Positions 42,901 through 51,659 of a stretch of DNA of 64,000 nt are shown piece by piece. The stretch's first letter is position 1, and every line of letters starts with the position of its first letter. The DNA is from JAZDFC01 sp043808235 (lineage in GTDB: Bacteria > Bacteroidota > Ignavibacteria > Ignavibacteriales > Melioribacteraceae). A program made the translations under genes and the position numbers. The DNA is taken from assembly GCA_043808235.1 (NCBI GenBank), contig JAZDFC010000084.1, forward strand, positions 62,001 to 126,000, in the 5' to 3' direction. The notes beneath the pieces were generated by a model. The model was not told where the DNA came from and made no database searches. It was given only the letters and a program-made list of their open reading frames with translations.

Positions 42901-43057
42901 TTGACATTACTGCATTTTGAGGAAGCCCATCTTCGGTAAGCCATGTTTTTATGCTATATCCATCTTGAATACCAGGCGGGTAATACGGAGATGATTTCTG
43001 CGCTGCAATATCACCGCATAATAAGTTTAATATAATTATTATAGAGAAACAGCGCAT
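39902..43057 (-). CDS. Beta-propeller sensor histidine kinase (HTCS-like, without receiver)
   Basis: A 1051-residue sensor. After a signal peptide (ending IAAQ) come about 14 two-component regulator propeller repeats, each with the SxGxLWIGTxGGGL-like pattern, for example GYLWIGTQNG, NIWVGTYGGGL and NLWVGSYGSGL. A Y_Y_Y-like domain follows at about 660-750, with RYILEGYDNDW and FKLISCGNNGTW. A membrane helix then leads to a coiled coil, HisKA with His837 in MAAHDLRNPL, and an ATPase domain (SNAIKYSP, DEGPGL, GLGLSIVKDLIELH). This is the sensor half of hybrid two-component systems that respond to polysaccharide fragments, but the usual receiver and AraC output are missing. Its response regulator is not adjacent. 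Confidence 0.92.
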   Translation of the reverse strand: MRCFSIIIILNLLCGDIAAQKSSPYYPPGIQDGYSIKTWLTEDGLPQNAVMSITQDSKGYLWIGTQNGAVKFDGTKFNSANLQRKFPTLTRYVTEVYEDRKRNIWISTSGGGIVLLEKSKETLFTTDDGLYSNYCGNILHDSKDRVWIKTLGGLNYFFKGKIYRASEKNNSPLIMTPEFEDSEGRVWFIDSNGKIIIKHENEYRPYENDLIKNKMIDVIFQDKQRRIWAADSIGLYLLSGEGKSVFKFSITPMPIGIKKIAQDNNGNLWLASTIYGVYLFKDGKFYRFSVTEGLSDNLIGDVFVDREDNIWVGTYGGGLNRINKKFIETISTTNGLPNDFLFSVQQDQNGNLWVGSYGSGLIKFDGKQFFEYSRTTDFPANVIRSVLIDTNEDTFIGTYGAGVALFDLDKQSVSIIIKELPDGNIHALFEDSKKNYWIGTGKGFVKLTDGKIFSFDSFNKGQNNIIRSFAEDREGNIWIATDISGVVQYDGSEFKKFDIDDGLPSNSVKDIFLDSSGLLWFSTVNGLSVYNGKKFSVINFQSDFANGVIYAALEDLEKNIWCSTNNGIFQLKRIDINSYLSGKTKSVFPMLFNKSDGMINSECNGGNKPSGILTKEGKIIFPTIKGLAIIDPGKISKSAFQSINIIERFVVDENEIDFNGKIELRAGTNKFEISYSSPCLSTPERIQFRYILEGYDNDWINAGTRRTAFYNKIPPGEYKFKLISCGNNGTWDNNPVELIVTIEPYFYQTIWFYILICVLIIGGLFLYLHIRHRKIIVVQKKLQILVEEKTKSLNEEKKRVELAFAEIEKAKTELDAVNQELINVNKLKTDLLNMAAHDLRNPLNVIKSCCDLVLDEPKLDANTVEPMELIKRSSNKMLDLIEDVLKTAHHESKKLSLHCREFDISKLLETVIANFKNLSQKKNQNILFNTPGEILITADETKLEDVFSNLLSNAIKYSPFNKNIYVELNLLLEIVEVRLRDEGPGLTEDDKKKIFGKFEKLSARPTGEESSIGLGLSIVKDLIELHNGHIRVESELGKGTVFVIALPIKSV

Positions 43058-43201
43058 TATTCTATTTACTTTTCCTTTCGTCCACGGTTAAGAATCTATT
43101 AATATTCTTTGATAAAATCTACCGGTATATTTCATCCGGTTACTTAAAGAATAGAAATTTGGTTTATAAATTATCGAATTACGGTTTCTATTAATTGAAC
43201 A

Positions 43202-44620
43202 TCACGTGACAACAAATCGAATCCAATGATCCCGTCCTTTATCTGTTATAGGTTTCCCGGCAGTAAATATTAACAAATCTCCTTCCGTAATTAATCTGTT
43301 TTCTTTCAACACACTAATTGAATCCGAAACAGCAGATTCTCGCTCAACAATATTTTTCATATAAAACGGTTTTATCCCGCCGCATAGATTTAAGTTGTTC
43401 AACGAATTAAAACTATCCGAGATAGCATAGATCATTGATCGGGGATGAAACTTGGCTATTGCGCGGGCTTTGCGTCCGAAGTGAGTAAACACAATAATTG
43501 CTTTTGCCTTTACGTTGTTGGAAATATTTGCAACCGCAGAACCAACGGAATCAAATAAATTATCGGCAAGGGCAGCAGGTATTTCATAATTTATTTTTTC
43601 CGCATAGCCATAATGCGATTCTGCTGTTTGGAGAATTTCGTTCATCACTTTTACTGTTTCAACCGGATATTTGCCAACAGAAGTTTCGCCGCTTAACATA
43701 ACTACGTCCGTCCCATCCCAAACTGCATTTGCAACATCCGAGGCTTCGGCTCTTGTAGAAACCGGATTGCCGATCATTGACTCGAGCATTTGTGTTGCTG
43801 TAATTACAGTTTTACCCACTTCATTACATCTTCTAATAATTTTCTTTTGAATGACAGGCACAAACTGCGGACCCATCTCCACACCAAGATCGCCGCGTGC
43901 AACCATAATTCCATTAGCGGCTTCAAGTATATTTTCAAAATCATCAACTGCTTCCGATTTTTCAATCTTAGCAAACAACGGTTTACTGTATCCTTTCTTT
44001 GTTAACCATTCCCGCAATTGTAAAATATCATCCGCGCTGCGAACAAAAGAAAGGGCAATAAAATCCACTTTTCTCTTTAGTGCAAATTCTAGATTCTGTA
44101 AATCTTTTTCGGTTATTGAAGGCGTACTGAGTTTCATACCCGGCAGATTCATTCCTTTGCGGGATTTCAGAATTCCGCCCGCAATTATTTCGGAGATGAC
44201 GGAATCGGTTGTCTTTTTAACAATCTTTAGATTTATCAATCCGTCATTTATCAATATCGTATCGCCAAGCTTAGCATCTTTGAGTAATTGTTTGTATGAA
44301 GTAGAAACAATAGTTCTGTTGCCGGGTAAGTCTCGCGTTGTAACCTCGATTGTATCGCCGGTTCTAATTTCTACTTGGTCTGACGATAATTCTCCAATCC
44401 TAATTTTGGGACCCTGTAAATCAACAAGCACGGGTATCGGTAATGCTTTTTCGGTACACACACTATGAATGTTATCGAAAACTTTTGTGAAATAAGCAAA
44501 ATCACCATGGGAAAAGTTTAGCCTGATTCCATCTATCCCGGCATCAATTAACGATGAAATCATTTCGACCGAATCAGAAGCCGGACCAAGTGTTGCAAGT
44601 ATTTTTGTCTTCGTATACAT
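43202..44620 (-). CDS. pyk: Pyruvate kinase
   Basis: The last step of glycolysis, converting phosphoenolpyruvate and ADP to pyruvate and ATP. The 472-residue protein has TKILATLGPASDSVEMI, RLNFSHGDF, the catalytic-loop segment DFIALSFVRSADDI, AKIEKSEAV with the active-site Lys, and MVARGDLGVEMG; TATQMLESMI and TRAEASDVANAV follow. It is a normal bacterial length. It lies 21 bases after the lon-like stop and may be read from the same transcript. Confidence 0.97.
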   Translation of the reverse strand: MYTKTKILATLGPASDSVEMISSLIDAGIDGIRLNFSHGDFAYFTKVFDNIHSVCTEKALPIPVLVDLQGPKIRIGELSSDQVEIRTGDTIEVTTRDLPGNRTIVSTSYKQLLKDAKLGDTILINDGLINLKIVKKTTDSVISEIIAGGILKSRKGMNLPGMKLSTPSITEKDLQNLEFALKRKVDFIALSFVRSADDILQLREWLTKKGYSKPLFAKIEKSEAVDDFENILEAANGIMVARGDLGVEMGPQFVPVIQKKIIRRCNEVGKTVITATQMLESMIGNPVSTRAEASDVANAVWDGTDVVMLSGETSVGKYPVETVKVMNEILQTAESHYGYAEKINYEIPAALADNLFDSVGSAVANISNNVKAKAIIVFTHFGRKARAIAKFHPRSMIYAISDSFNSLNNLNLCGGIKPFYMKNIVERESAVSDSISVLKENRLITEGDLLIFTAGKPITDKGRDHWIRFVVT

Positions 44621-44641
44621 AAATATTTCTATCTGAAAAAT

Positions 44642-47137
44642 TTATTTCTTGGGTTTTGATTTAGGTTTAGACTTAGGTTTGGCTTTAGCTTTGCTCTTTA
44701 CTTCGCCTTTCGAATTTTTCTTTGGAGGCTCCTTAATTCTTTTCCGCATTAATTTTAGACTTCTCTCAACTTCACCAAAAACTGTATTTGCAGTGTAACT
44801 TTCGTTTTTAAGAAGATGCCCGGCTTTAATACCGGTAAGAATTTCAACCGCTTCTTCAACGATTGAAACAGGATAGATATGAAAATTATTATTCTTCACT
44901 TCTTCAATAACTTCGTCTTTCAGCATTAAGTCCTTAACATTTTGGATAGGAATGATAACGCCGTGTTTACCTGTCCACCCTCTTGCTTTACATACATCAA
45001 AAAATCCCTCTATCTTTTCATTTACTCCGCCGATGGGTTGAATTTCCCCTTTCTGATTTACCGATCCGGTGATAGCGATATTTTGTTTTATTGGAATACC
45101 CGATATGCTCGAAAGAAGAGCGCAAATTTCAGTTATGGATGCGCTATCCCCATCAATCATTCCGTATCCCTGTTCAAACACAAGGCTTGCATTGAAAGAG
45201 AGCGGAATTTTTTTACCGAATTTTTCTTTAAAGTAACCGGTAATAATCAGCATACCTTTGTTATGAGTATTTCCGCTTAACCCCGCCTCTCTTTCAACAT
45301 TTAAAATATTTCCGCCTCCCAATGAAACTGATGCGGTAATTCTCGCAGGTTTACCAAATGAATACTGCCCACCGCCATAAACCGCGAGCCCGTTTATCTG
45401 CCCGACTTTATCATTTTCGGTATCGATAAGAATTGTTCCTTCCTGAATATACTCCTGTAATTTTGATTCGTATAATCCATGCCTTTCCCGCGAGCCGTCG
45501 TAAGCTTGTGCAACGTGAAAGTCGGTTACGGATTTTGCGCCAACATCCCGCGCCCAAAAATTTGCCTCTCTAACTAAATCGGCTATATAAGCAAAGCGTG
45601 TTGTCAATTTGTCTTTCGAACCGGCATACCTTATTCCATACTCAACAATTCGCGATAAAGCTGATTTATCAAATTTTAAAAGTTTTTCATCATCGATTAA
45701 TTTTTTAACAACTTGTGCGTATTGTAAAATCGTACTTTCATTACGTTTCATCTCATAATCAAAATCGGCTTTTACTTTGAAAAGTTTATTAAAATCATCT
45801 TCGTAATTCGACAAAACATAATAGATATAACTATTGCCGATGAAAATTATTTTCGTATTAATTTCAATTTGTTCCGGTTTTAAAATGCTCGGGGCATACA
45901 TATACAAATTAGCCACATCCTGAATTTGATGTGTTCCGTAAAGCAACACTCTTTTCAATGTTTTCCAAACTCCCGGTTCCGAAAATGCATCGAGAGCATT
46001 GATTACAAGGTAGCCGTTATTCGCGTGTAATAGCGAACCGGCTTTTATTCTTGTGAAGTCTGCATACCATCCTCCCGAGCCATCGCTATATTTTTCGATG
46101 GTTCCAAATAGATTATTATAAGTCGGCGTAGTTTCAATTACCACCGGACATTCTTTCACTTCGGAATTATCGAGGATGAGATTCACTTCGTACTCAATCA
46201 TATTCTCCGGCATTGTGTTTTCTTCATCGTGGTCAGCAGTTTTAAGCGCTTTGAACTTATCGAGATTTTGAAAAATGCTTTCCGTAACATGATTCAAATA
46301 TTCACTTACTTTTTTGTCTTTATATTTCTTTTTGAGATCGTCAATCGTAACATTGATCAAACTTTTTACGGCTTCCGCTTCGAGCTCGTTTACTTTTTGA
46401 TGAAAATCCTGAGTGATTTTAAAATTCTGCCGGAACAATGATTGCAGCTCCTGCTGATAACCGGTATATTTATCAATAATTACATCCGATTGCCCTCTCG
46501 TAATTTTCCCGGATTTAACAGCTTCATCTAAGTTTTGAATGAAGATTGCCTGGTCTTCAATTACAATTAGAATTTCAGGTCTTACTAATTCGCCAACCTT
46601 TACCTGACCGAGAGTAAACCCATCCGTTCTCAATCTATCTTCAAAATCATCAAGCACCTTCTGCTGGCTGGTTCCGAAATCCGTTAACAGTTTTTTCTTT
46701 TGCGATGTGAAAGGATCCGACTCCAACACTATTGGAATTTTTTCCTGGATAAATTTTATAGTCTTTGAAATATCATTTTTAAATTTAGCCCCCTGGCCGG
46801 CTTTTAAAACAATGAGTGTTGGTTGATCCGGGTCTTTAAAATTATTTACATACAAATAATCGCTAAGCTGCGGACATTTGGGCGAAATGTTTTCGAGCAT
46901 TCTTTTAATGGTTGTGGCTTTACCGGTTCCGGATAAGCCAGTGATAAAAATATTATAACCCGGACTCTTTAAATCCACTCCGAGATTCAAGGCTTTCAGC
47001 GCGCGCTGCTGACCAATAATTCCTTCAACAGGTTCGAGGGAATCGGAAGTCTCAACCTCAAAAATTTCGGGATCGCATTTCCATTTTAATTCTTCCTGTT
47101 TTAATTCGATTGGTTTGGAGGATTTCAATAATGCCAT
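44642..47137 (-). CDS. Lon-like ATP-dependent protease (LonB/YcbZ type)
   Basis: An 831-residue AAA protease. Walker A GLSGTGKA is at 67-74. A long helical insertion follows (about 130-310, with LITRGQSDVIIDKYTGYQQEL). The Walker B-like region and a C-terminal Lon proteolytic domain carry the Ser-Lys dyad: Ser665 in DGDSAS and Lys708 in GGVNEKIEG. It lacks the Lon N-terminal substrate domain, matching the AAA_32/Lon_C family. The C-terminal tail from about 805 is a run of Lys, Pro and Ser encoded by short DNA repeats, which may bind nucleic acid or be disordered. It is divergent from mfd and upstream of pyk. Confidence 0.9.
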   Translation of the reverse strand: MALLKSSKPIELKQEELKWKCDPEIFEVETSDSLEPVEGIIGQQRALKALNLGVDLKSPGYNIFITGLSGTGKATTIKRMLENISPKCPQLSDYLYVNNFKDPDQPTLIVLKAGQGAKFKNDISKTIKFIQEKIPIVLESDPFTSQKKKLLTDFGTSQQKVLDDFEDRLRTDGFTLGQVKVGELVRPEILIVIEDQAIFIQNLDEAVKSGKITRGQSDVIIDKYTGYQQELQSLFRQNFKITQDFHQKVNELEAEAVKSLINVTIDDLKKKYKDKKVSEYLNHVTESIFQNLDKFKALKTADHDEENTMPENMIEYEVNLILDNSEVKECPVVIETTPTYNNLFGTIEKYSDGSGGWYADFTRIKAGSLLHANNGYLVINALDAFSEPGVWKTLKRVLLYGTHQIQDVANLYMYAPSILKPEQIEINTKIIFIGNSYIYYVLSNYEDDFNKLFKVKADFDYEMKRNESTILQYAQVVKKLIDDEKLLKFDKSALSRIVEYGIRYAGSKDKLTTRFAYIADLVREANFWARDVGAKSVTDFHVAQAYDGSRERHGLYESKLQEYIQEGTILIDTENDKVGQINGLAVYGGGQYSFGKPARITASVSLGGGNILNVEREAGLSGNTHNKGMLIITGYFKEKFGKKIPLSFNASLVFEQGYGMIDGDSASITEICALLSSISGIPIKQNIAITGSVNQKGEIQPIGGVNEKIEGFFDVCKARGWTGKHGVIIPIQNVKDLMLKDEVIEEVKNNNFHIYPVSIVEEAVEILTGIKAGHLLKNESYTANTVFGEVERSLKLMRKRIKEPPKKNSKGEVKSKAKAKPKSKPKSKPKK

Positions 47138-47652
47138 AGTAGAATGTTCCGCAGATAATTTGGAGTATTATTTGACATCAAAAATATAAAAATGATAAGT
47201 GAATAACACTACCCGATTATTTGTTTAATGATTTTAAGGATCAAAGGTAGTGAAAACAAATTTGGGCATAATAAAGCATGGCGATGCTTTTTCAATGGAA
47301 CCACTATCCTTAAGGATGGTTTGTTTGAATAGCGTTGTCATTTATGGCAACGCGGTGATACATCGCTTCTTCTATTCCTTCGTTTTTCACCTCTCCTTTC
47401 CTTAATTTTACACAGCTCTTTTAAGAAGGAGTGTTATTCAACGAACCGCTTCTTCTTTACGGGTAATGCTGATGAAAAGCAGAACACTGCCCCGTCAATA
47501 CCGGGCAGGTCGTTATGATAATTATGCTCTGAGATGATATGCATATAAAATCATAAGAGATCATAACAATCCGCGTTCTATTAACAGCTATTTCGACAGC
47601 ATTGCCTTATGGGGGAAGGTGCGTCTATTTTAAATATATTACCGGACTATTA
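47138..47652. promoter_or_regulatory. 515-base divergent region between lon-like and mfd genes
   Basis: It holds the promoters of both genes and the second copy of the 56-bp repeat (47305-47360). Just beyond the repeat, CGCTTCTTCT occurs twice (47364 and 47450) as a short direct repeat. A 6-bp stem CTGCCC/GGGCAG lies at about 47487-47508. I see no convincing gene or structured RNA. A TTG at 47602 is in frame with mfd but was not preferred as its start. Confidence 0.45.
47305..47360. repeat. 56-bp two-hairpin REP-like repeat, copy 2
   Basis: It matches 18670-18725 at 50 of 56 positions. Both hairpins are kept: TATCCTTAAGGAT-type arms at the left, and GCGTTGTC/GGCAACGC at 47332-47353. Differences fall mostly in loops and linkers. 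Confidence 0.8.
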
Positions 47653-50600
47653 ATGAAACATTCCTCTACGGATATCTTCTCGAATCTTGAGTTCATCGAA
47701 AAAGTGTTGTATCAAATAAAGAACAAACATGCTGACGAAAACAAAGTTTTTATCAGCGGTCTGCCGGGTTCGTCAAAAACGATTTTAATAAACCGGCTTA
47801 CTACTGTTGAGAATCAAATTGTTTTACTCGTGCCCGATATAAAGACAGTCAGCGAGTACAACGTAGAGCTTCACATACTCGAATTAAAAATCCCGGTAAT
47901 TGCGCTTGAGGAAATGACGCCCGAAATCGTGCAGGAAAAATTAACTCAACTAAACACCACGGATAAATTTATACTTGTTGCTGATTATGATTTGTTAAAG
48001 CTCTCACTTCCGCCGAAAGATATTATTGAAAAGAACACGCTTGCGTTGAATGTAGGAAGCAATATTTCTTACGATGAACTTATTGAATACTTAAACGAGA
48101 TGAATTACCAGCGGGACAAATTTGTAGAGGGACCGGGCGATTACTCGGTGCGTGGATCCATAATCGATTTCTGGTCGTACAGTGAAAAGCAGCCGGTGCG
48201 TGCCGAATACGACGGAGACTTTCTTGAATCGCTTCGGCACTTCGATCCTGAAAGTCAAAGATCGTCCGATAAAATTACACACACATCACTCGCGGCAAAA
48301 ATAAATCCCTCGGATGAAACGAATAATTCCAGTATATTCGATTACCTTAACGATCCTCTGATTATTGCTTCATCATACGAGCTTGAAAACATTTTTACCA
48401 ACAAGAAAGAAATACTCGAACCGGAAGAGAGTTATTTATCCGGCATAGAAGACGAATTAAAGGAAGAATTATTTGGTGAGGCAAACAAGATAACAGCCAC
48501 GGAAGAGAGCGAAGATTTCACCGAGAAAACACAAACAGATTTAGAGACCATCTTCAAGAATAAAGCACGTTGGTTGATAGAGGAGGATATAAATACTTCG
48601 GGTAAAAGATCCGAATTGAATCTTGCACATGCCCCGATTATTAATTCCAATTTCGAATACCTATTTGAATTAATAAAGGAATATGCGCAGAAGGATTATA
48701 TTATTTTTATCGCAGCTGAGAATGAATTGCAGGCTGGGAAATTGCGCGATCTTCTTTCCGGATTCAAAGAAGAATTGAGCGAATTATTTGAAGCGGGAAA
48801 AATTAAAATCATCAGCTTAGCAGTAAAGGAAGGATTCATTTCCAAACCGGATAAGATTTTAATTCTTTCCGATTACCAAATTTTTAATAAACCCTACCGC
48901 ACCAAAATTATTTCGAAAAAGTATAAAAAATCGAAAGCGAAGGAATTCGCTTCAATCAAACGCGGAGATTTTGTAGTTCACGAAACTTACGGCATCGGAC
49001 AATACTCGGGATTGGAGACAATTAAAATAGGAATGGTTGAACAGGAGTGCATCAAAATTTTATATGCGAACAACGACATTGTTTACGTCAACCTAAACTA
49101 TCTCGGATTAGTAAAGAAGTTTTCTTCCGCCGAAAACGTACCGCCGGCGCTAACAAACTTAAGCAGCAATGAGTGGAAGTCCACAAAGTCGAAAGTAAAA
49201 GCGAAAATAAAAGATGCGGCATTCGAACTAATCAGTCTCTATGCTAAACGGAAATCTTCAAAAGGATTCTCCTTTAATTCCGATACAATTTGGCAGAAGG
49301 AGTTGGAAGCATCGTTTATATACGAAGACACTCCCGATCAGGAAAAAATAACGGAGGAGGTGAAGCTCGATATGGAAACCGAAAATCCGATGGACAGACT
49401 TGTATGCGGCGATGTCGGATTCGGGAAAACTGAAATAGCAGTGCGTGCTGCGTTCAAAGCGGTGAATGATTCGAAGCAGGTTGCTGTGCTTGTTCCAACC
49501 ACAATTCTTGCCGAGCAGCATTACAATACATTCAAGGATAGACTGAACCAATTTCCGGTTAGAGTTGCGGCGCTTTCACGGTTCTCTACAAAAGCGAAAC
49601 AGACAGAGACGGTAAAAAAATTAGCAGATGGCGGAATTGATATTGTAATCGGCACACATCGTTTGTTATCCAAGGATGTTGCGTTCAAAGATTTGGGATT
49701 ATTGATAATCGACGAAGAGCATCGCTTCGGTGTGATGGCGAAGGAGAAACTGCGGAAGATAAAAGCAAATGTTGATACGTTAACATTAACAGCCACGCCG
49801 ATTCCGAGAACGCTGAATATGTCGCTGCTCGGCGCTCGCGATTTATCAATAATGGCGACCCCGCCGCCCAACCGTCAGCCGATTTATACCAAGGTGGAAA
49901 AGTTTGATATAGTAAAAATCCGTGAATGGATTCACAAAGAATTAAACAGGCACGGACAGGTATATTTTGTTCACGACCGCGTTCAATCAATAGAAAAGAT
50001 TGCAGGTTATGTGCGCAGATATATACCGGATATCAAAATTGCAGTTGCACACGGACAGATGCGTCCGGCACAGCTTGAGCAGGTGATTTATGATTTCCTC
50101 AATAAGGAATATAATGTACTGATGTCAACAAAAATTATCGAATCGGGTTTGGACATTCCAAATGTGAACACAATAATTATCAACCGGGCAGATAGATTTG
50201 GACTTGCGGAACTTCATCAGTTACGCGGACGTGTTGGACGCTCGAACAGACAGGCTTTTGCATATATGCTTGTTCCGTCGCTTGATACGATTACGAAGAA
50301 AGCTGTACGCCGGCTGCAGGCAATCGAAGAATATACCGACCTCGGCGAAGGATTTAATATATCCATGCGCGACCTTGAAATCCGCGGCGCAGGTAATCTT
50401 CTCGGAACCGAACAAAGCGGGGTAATAGAATCGATAGGATTTGATTTGTACGTAAAACTTTTGGACGAAGCGGTTGAGGAATTGAAACGCGATCAGTTTA
50501 AAGAAGTATTCAAGGATTTACCGAAGCATATCGAAAGAACCGATCCGACAATCGATGCGTTTTTTGAGATTGGAATTCCAAAAACATTTATGCCCGACCA

Positions 50601-51027
50601 GGCTGACAGACTCAGTTTCTATACCGCGTTATTCTCGATGTTGAGAGTTGAGGAAGCGCAAGAATTAAAAGAGGAAATTAAGGATCGTTTCGGCAAACTA
50701 CCAGGAATTGTTGAACGATTGGTGAGCACAGCTATTCTGCGCTACTATGCTTCGTATGCTTTGTTTGAAAGAATTGTAATTCAACCGGACAGAATTTCGA
50801 TATTGCTGCCAAAGGGAGAGAAGGAAGAGTATTACACTGAAAAGTTCGCAAAATTAATGCAGCATGTTGTGGATAAATATTACAGACAAATTCAATTCAA
50901 GCAGACAAAGGATGTTGTAAAACTTGAGATGAGGAACCATCACACTTCACCCGAAGCCGTACTGGAGTATTTGATAAAATTCAGCCGGGAGATACAGGGG
51001 GTGATAAGTAATGTGGCGACAAATTAA
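47653..51027 (+). CDS. mfd: Transcription-repair coupling factor
   Basis: It removes stalled RNA polymerase and recruits UvrA to damage. The 1124-residue protein contains a UvrB-like N-terminal module, the RNA-polymerase-interacting CarD-like domain (KRGDFVVHETYGIGQYSGLE, about residue 435), helicase Walker A GDVGFGKTEIAVRAA, DEEHRFG, LTATPIPRTL, RGRVGRSN, and the C-terminal TRCF domain. The ATG at 47653 gives the family length; a TTG at 47602 would add 17 residues without homology. The N-terminal module has GLPGSSKT at 36-43, closer to a real P-loop than in E. coli Mfd. A diverged copy of its last 17 codons lies at 51721-51771. Confidence 0.96.
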   Translation: MKHSSTDIFSNLEFIEKVLYQIKNKHADENKVFISGLPGSSKTILINRLTTVENQIVLLVPDIKTVSEYNVELHILELKIPVIALEEMTPEIVQEKLTQLNTTDKFILVADYDLLKLSLPPKDIIEKNTLALNVGSNISYDELIEYLNEMNYQRDKFVEGPGDYSVRGSIIDFWSYSEKQPVRAEYDGDFLESLRHFDPESQRSSDKITHTSLAAKINPSDETNNSSIFDYLNDPLIIASSYELENIFTNKKEILEPEESYLSGIEDELKEELFGEANKITATEESEDFTEKTQTDLETIFKNKARWLIEEDINTSGKRSELNLAHAPIINSNFEYLFELIKEYAQKDYIIFIAAENELQAGKLRDLLSGFKEELSELFEAGKIKIISLAVKEGFISKPDKILILSDYQIFNKPYRTKIISKKYKKSKAKEFASIKRGDFVVHETYGIGQYSGLETIKIGMVEQECIKILYANNDIVYVNLNYLGLVKKFSSAENVPPALTNLSSNEWKSTKSKVKAKIKDAAFELISLYAKRKSSKGFSFNSDTIWQKELEASFIYEDTPDQEKITEEVKLDMETENPMDRLVCGDVGFGKTEIAVRAAFKAVNDSKQVAVLVPTTILAEQHYNTFKDRLNQFPVRVAALSRFSTKAKQTETVKKLADGGIDIVIGTHRLLSKDVAFKDLGLLIIDEEHRFGVMAKEKLRKIKANVDTLTLTATPIPRTLNMSLLGARDLSIMATPPPNRQPIYTKVEKFDIVKIREWIHKELNRHGQVYFVHDRVQSIEKIAGYVRRYIPDIKIAVAHGQMRPAQLEQVIYDFLNKEYNVLMSTKIIESGLDIPNVNTIIINRADRFGLAELHQLRGRVGRSNRQAFAYMLVPSLDTITKKAVRRLQAIEEYTDLGEGFNISMRDLEIRGAGNLLGTEQSGVIESIGFDLYVKLLDEAVEELKRDQFKEVFKDLPKHIERTDPTIDAFFEIGIPKTFMPDQADRLSFYTALFSMLRVEEAQELKEEIKDRFGKLPGIVERLVSTAILRYYASYALFERIVIQPDRISILLPKGEKEEYYTEKFAKLMQHVVDKYYRQIQFKQTKDVVKLEMRNHHTSPEAVLEYLIKFSREIQGVISNVATN
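50977..51027 (+). repeat. mfd 3'-end direct repeat, copy A
   Basis: The final 17 codons of mfd. They match 51721-51771 at 40 of 51 bases, in the same orientation and reading frame. The two copies bracket the higBA pair. Confidence 0.7.
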
Positions 51028-51050
51028 TTCAGCGCCGGGTAAAAAAATAG

Positions 51051-51341
51051 TCATGCCGATTCTTTATAAGCTATAATTTCCTTATCAAGGATTCCATTCA
51101 ATTCATCGCTTGCAACATCGATATCAAAATCCATTTGCAAACCAAGCCAGAATTGCGGAGTCATACCGAAATATTTTGCCAACCTTAGTGCGGTATCAGC
51201 CGAGATTCTTCTTTTCCCGAGAACAATTTCGTTTATTCTTCTCGGCGGAACTTTTATATCGTTAGCAATTTTATTCTGGCTTAATTCCATCGGTAATAAA
51301 AATTCTTCGAGCAGTATTTCGCCGGGGTGAACCGGTTTCAT
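51051..51341 (-). CDS. higA: HigA-type antitoxin, HTH XRE family
   Basis: A 96-residue DNA-binding antitoxin. MKPVHPGEILLEEFLLPMELSQ is the family opening, and the helix-turn-helix runs NKIANDIKVPPRRINEIVLGKRRISADTALRLAKYFG. It neutralises the HigB toxin encoded just upstream and normally represses their shared promoter. The ATG follows a run of nine A, and no Shine-Dalgarno sequence is visible. The order toxin-then-antitoxin is normal for HigBA and opposite to most other type II pairs. Confidence 0.92.
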   Translation of the reverse strand: MKPVHPGEILLEEFLLPMELSQNKIANDIKVPPRRINEIVLGKRRISADTALRLAKYFGMTPQFWLGLQMDFDIDVASDELNGILDKEIIAYKESA

Positions 51342-51365
51342 TTTTTTTTTGTTTCATTTTTAATC

Positions 51366-51647
51366 CTAATGATAATCCGTTATTTCAACTTCGTATGCGT
51401 TATTGTCCTTCCACTCAAAACATATCCGCCACTGATCATTAATTCTAACACTATATTGACCTTTTCTCTTTCCTTCCAATTTTTCAAGTCGATTACCCGG
51501 CGGAATGGTCAAGTCTTTAAGATTACCGGCTCGGTTAATCATTCGCAACTTCCTCAACGCCGGGCGCTGAATTACTTCAGGGAATATTCGCGAAATATTC
51601 CTATCGAATAACAACCCGGTTTCTTTACTGTGGAATGATTTTATCAT
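51366..51647 (-). CDS. higB: HigB-type mRNA interferase toxin (RelE/ParE superfamily)
   Basis: A 93-residue ribosome-dependent ribonuclease. It shows MIKSFHSKETGLLFDR, IQRPALRKLRMINRAGNLKDLTIPPGNRLEKLEGKRKGQYSVRINDQWRICFEW, and the closing YEVEITDYH, which carry the basic and terminal active-site residues of HigB/GraT toxins. It is encoded 24 bases upstream of higA. The pair sits between two copies of the mfd tail, and its promoter has a small inverted repeat. Confidence 0.93.
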   Translation of the reverse strand: MIKSFHSKETGLLFDRNISRIFPEVIQRPALRKLRMINRAGNLKDLTIPPGNRLEKLEGKRKGQYSVRINDQWRICFEWKDNNAYEVEITDYH

Positions 51648-51659
51648 GACTTTAAAATA

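Noticed and set aside
43851..44468. 205-codon open frame opposite pyruvate kinase
   Set aside because: It lies wholly inside pyk on the other strand and has composition typical of antisense frames.
47602..47652. TTG start adding 17 residues to Mfd
   Set aside because: The extension has no similarity to Mfd N-termini and the ATG at 47653 gives the family length.
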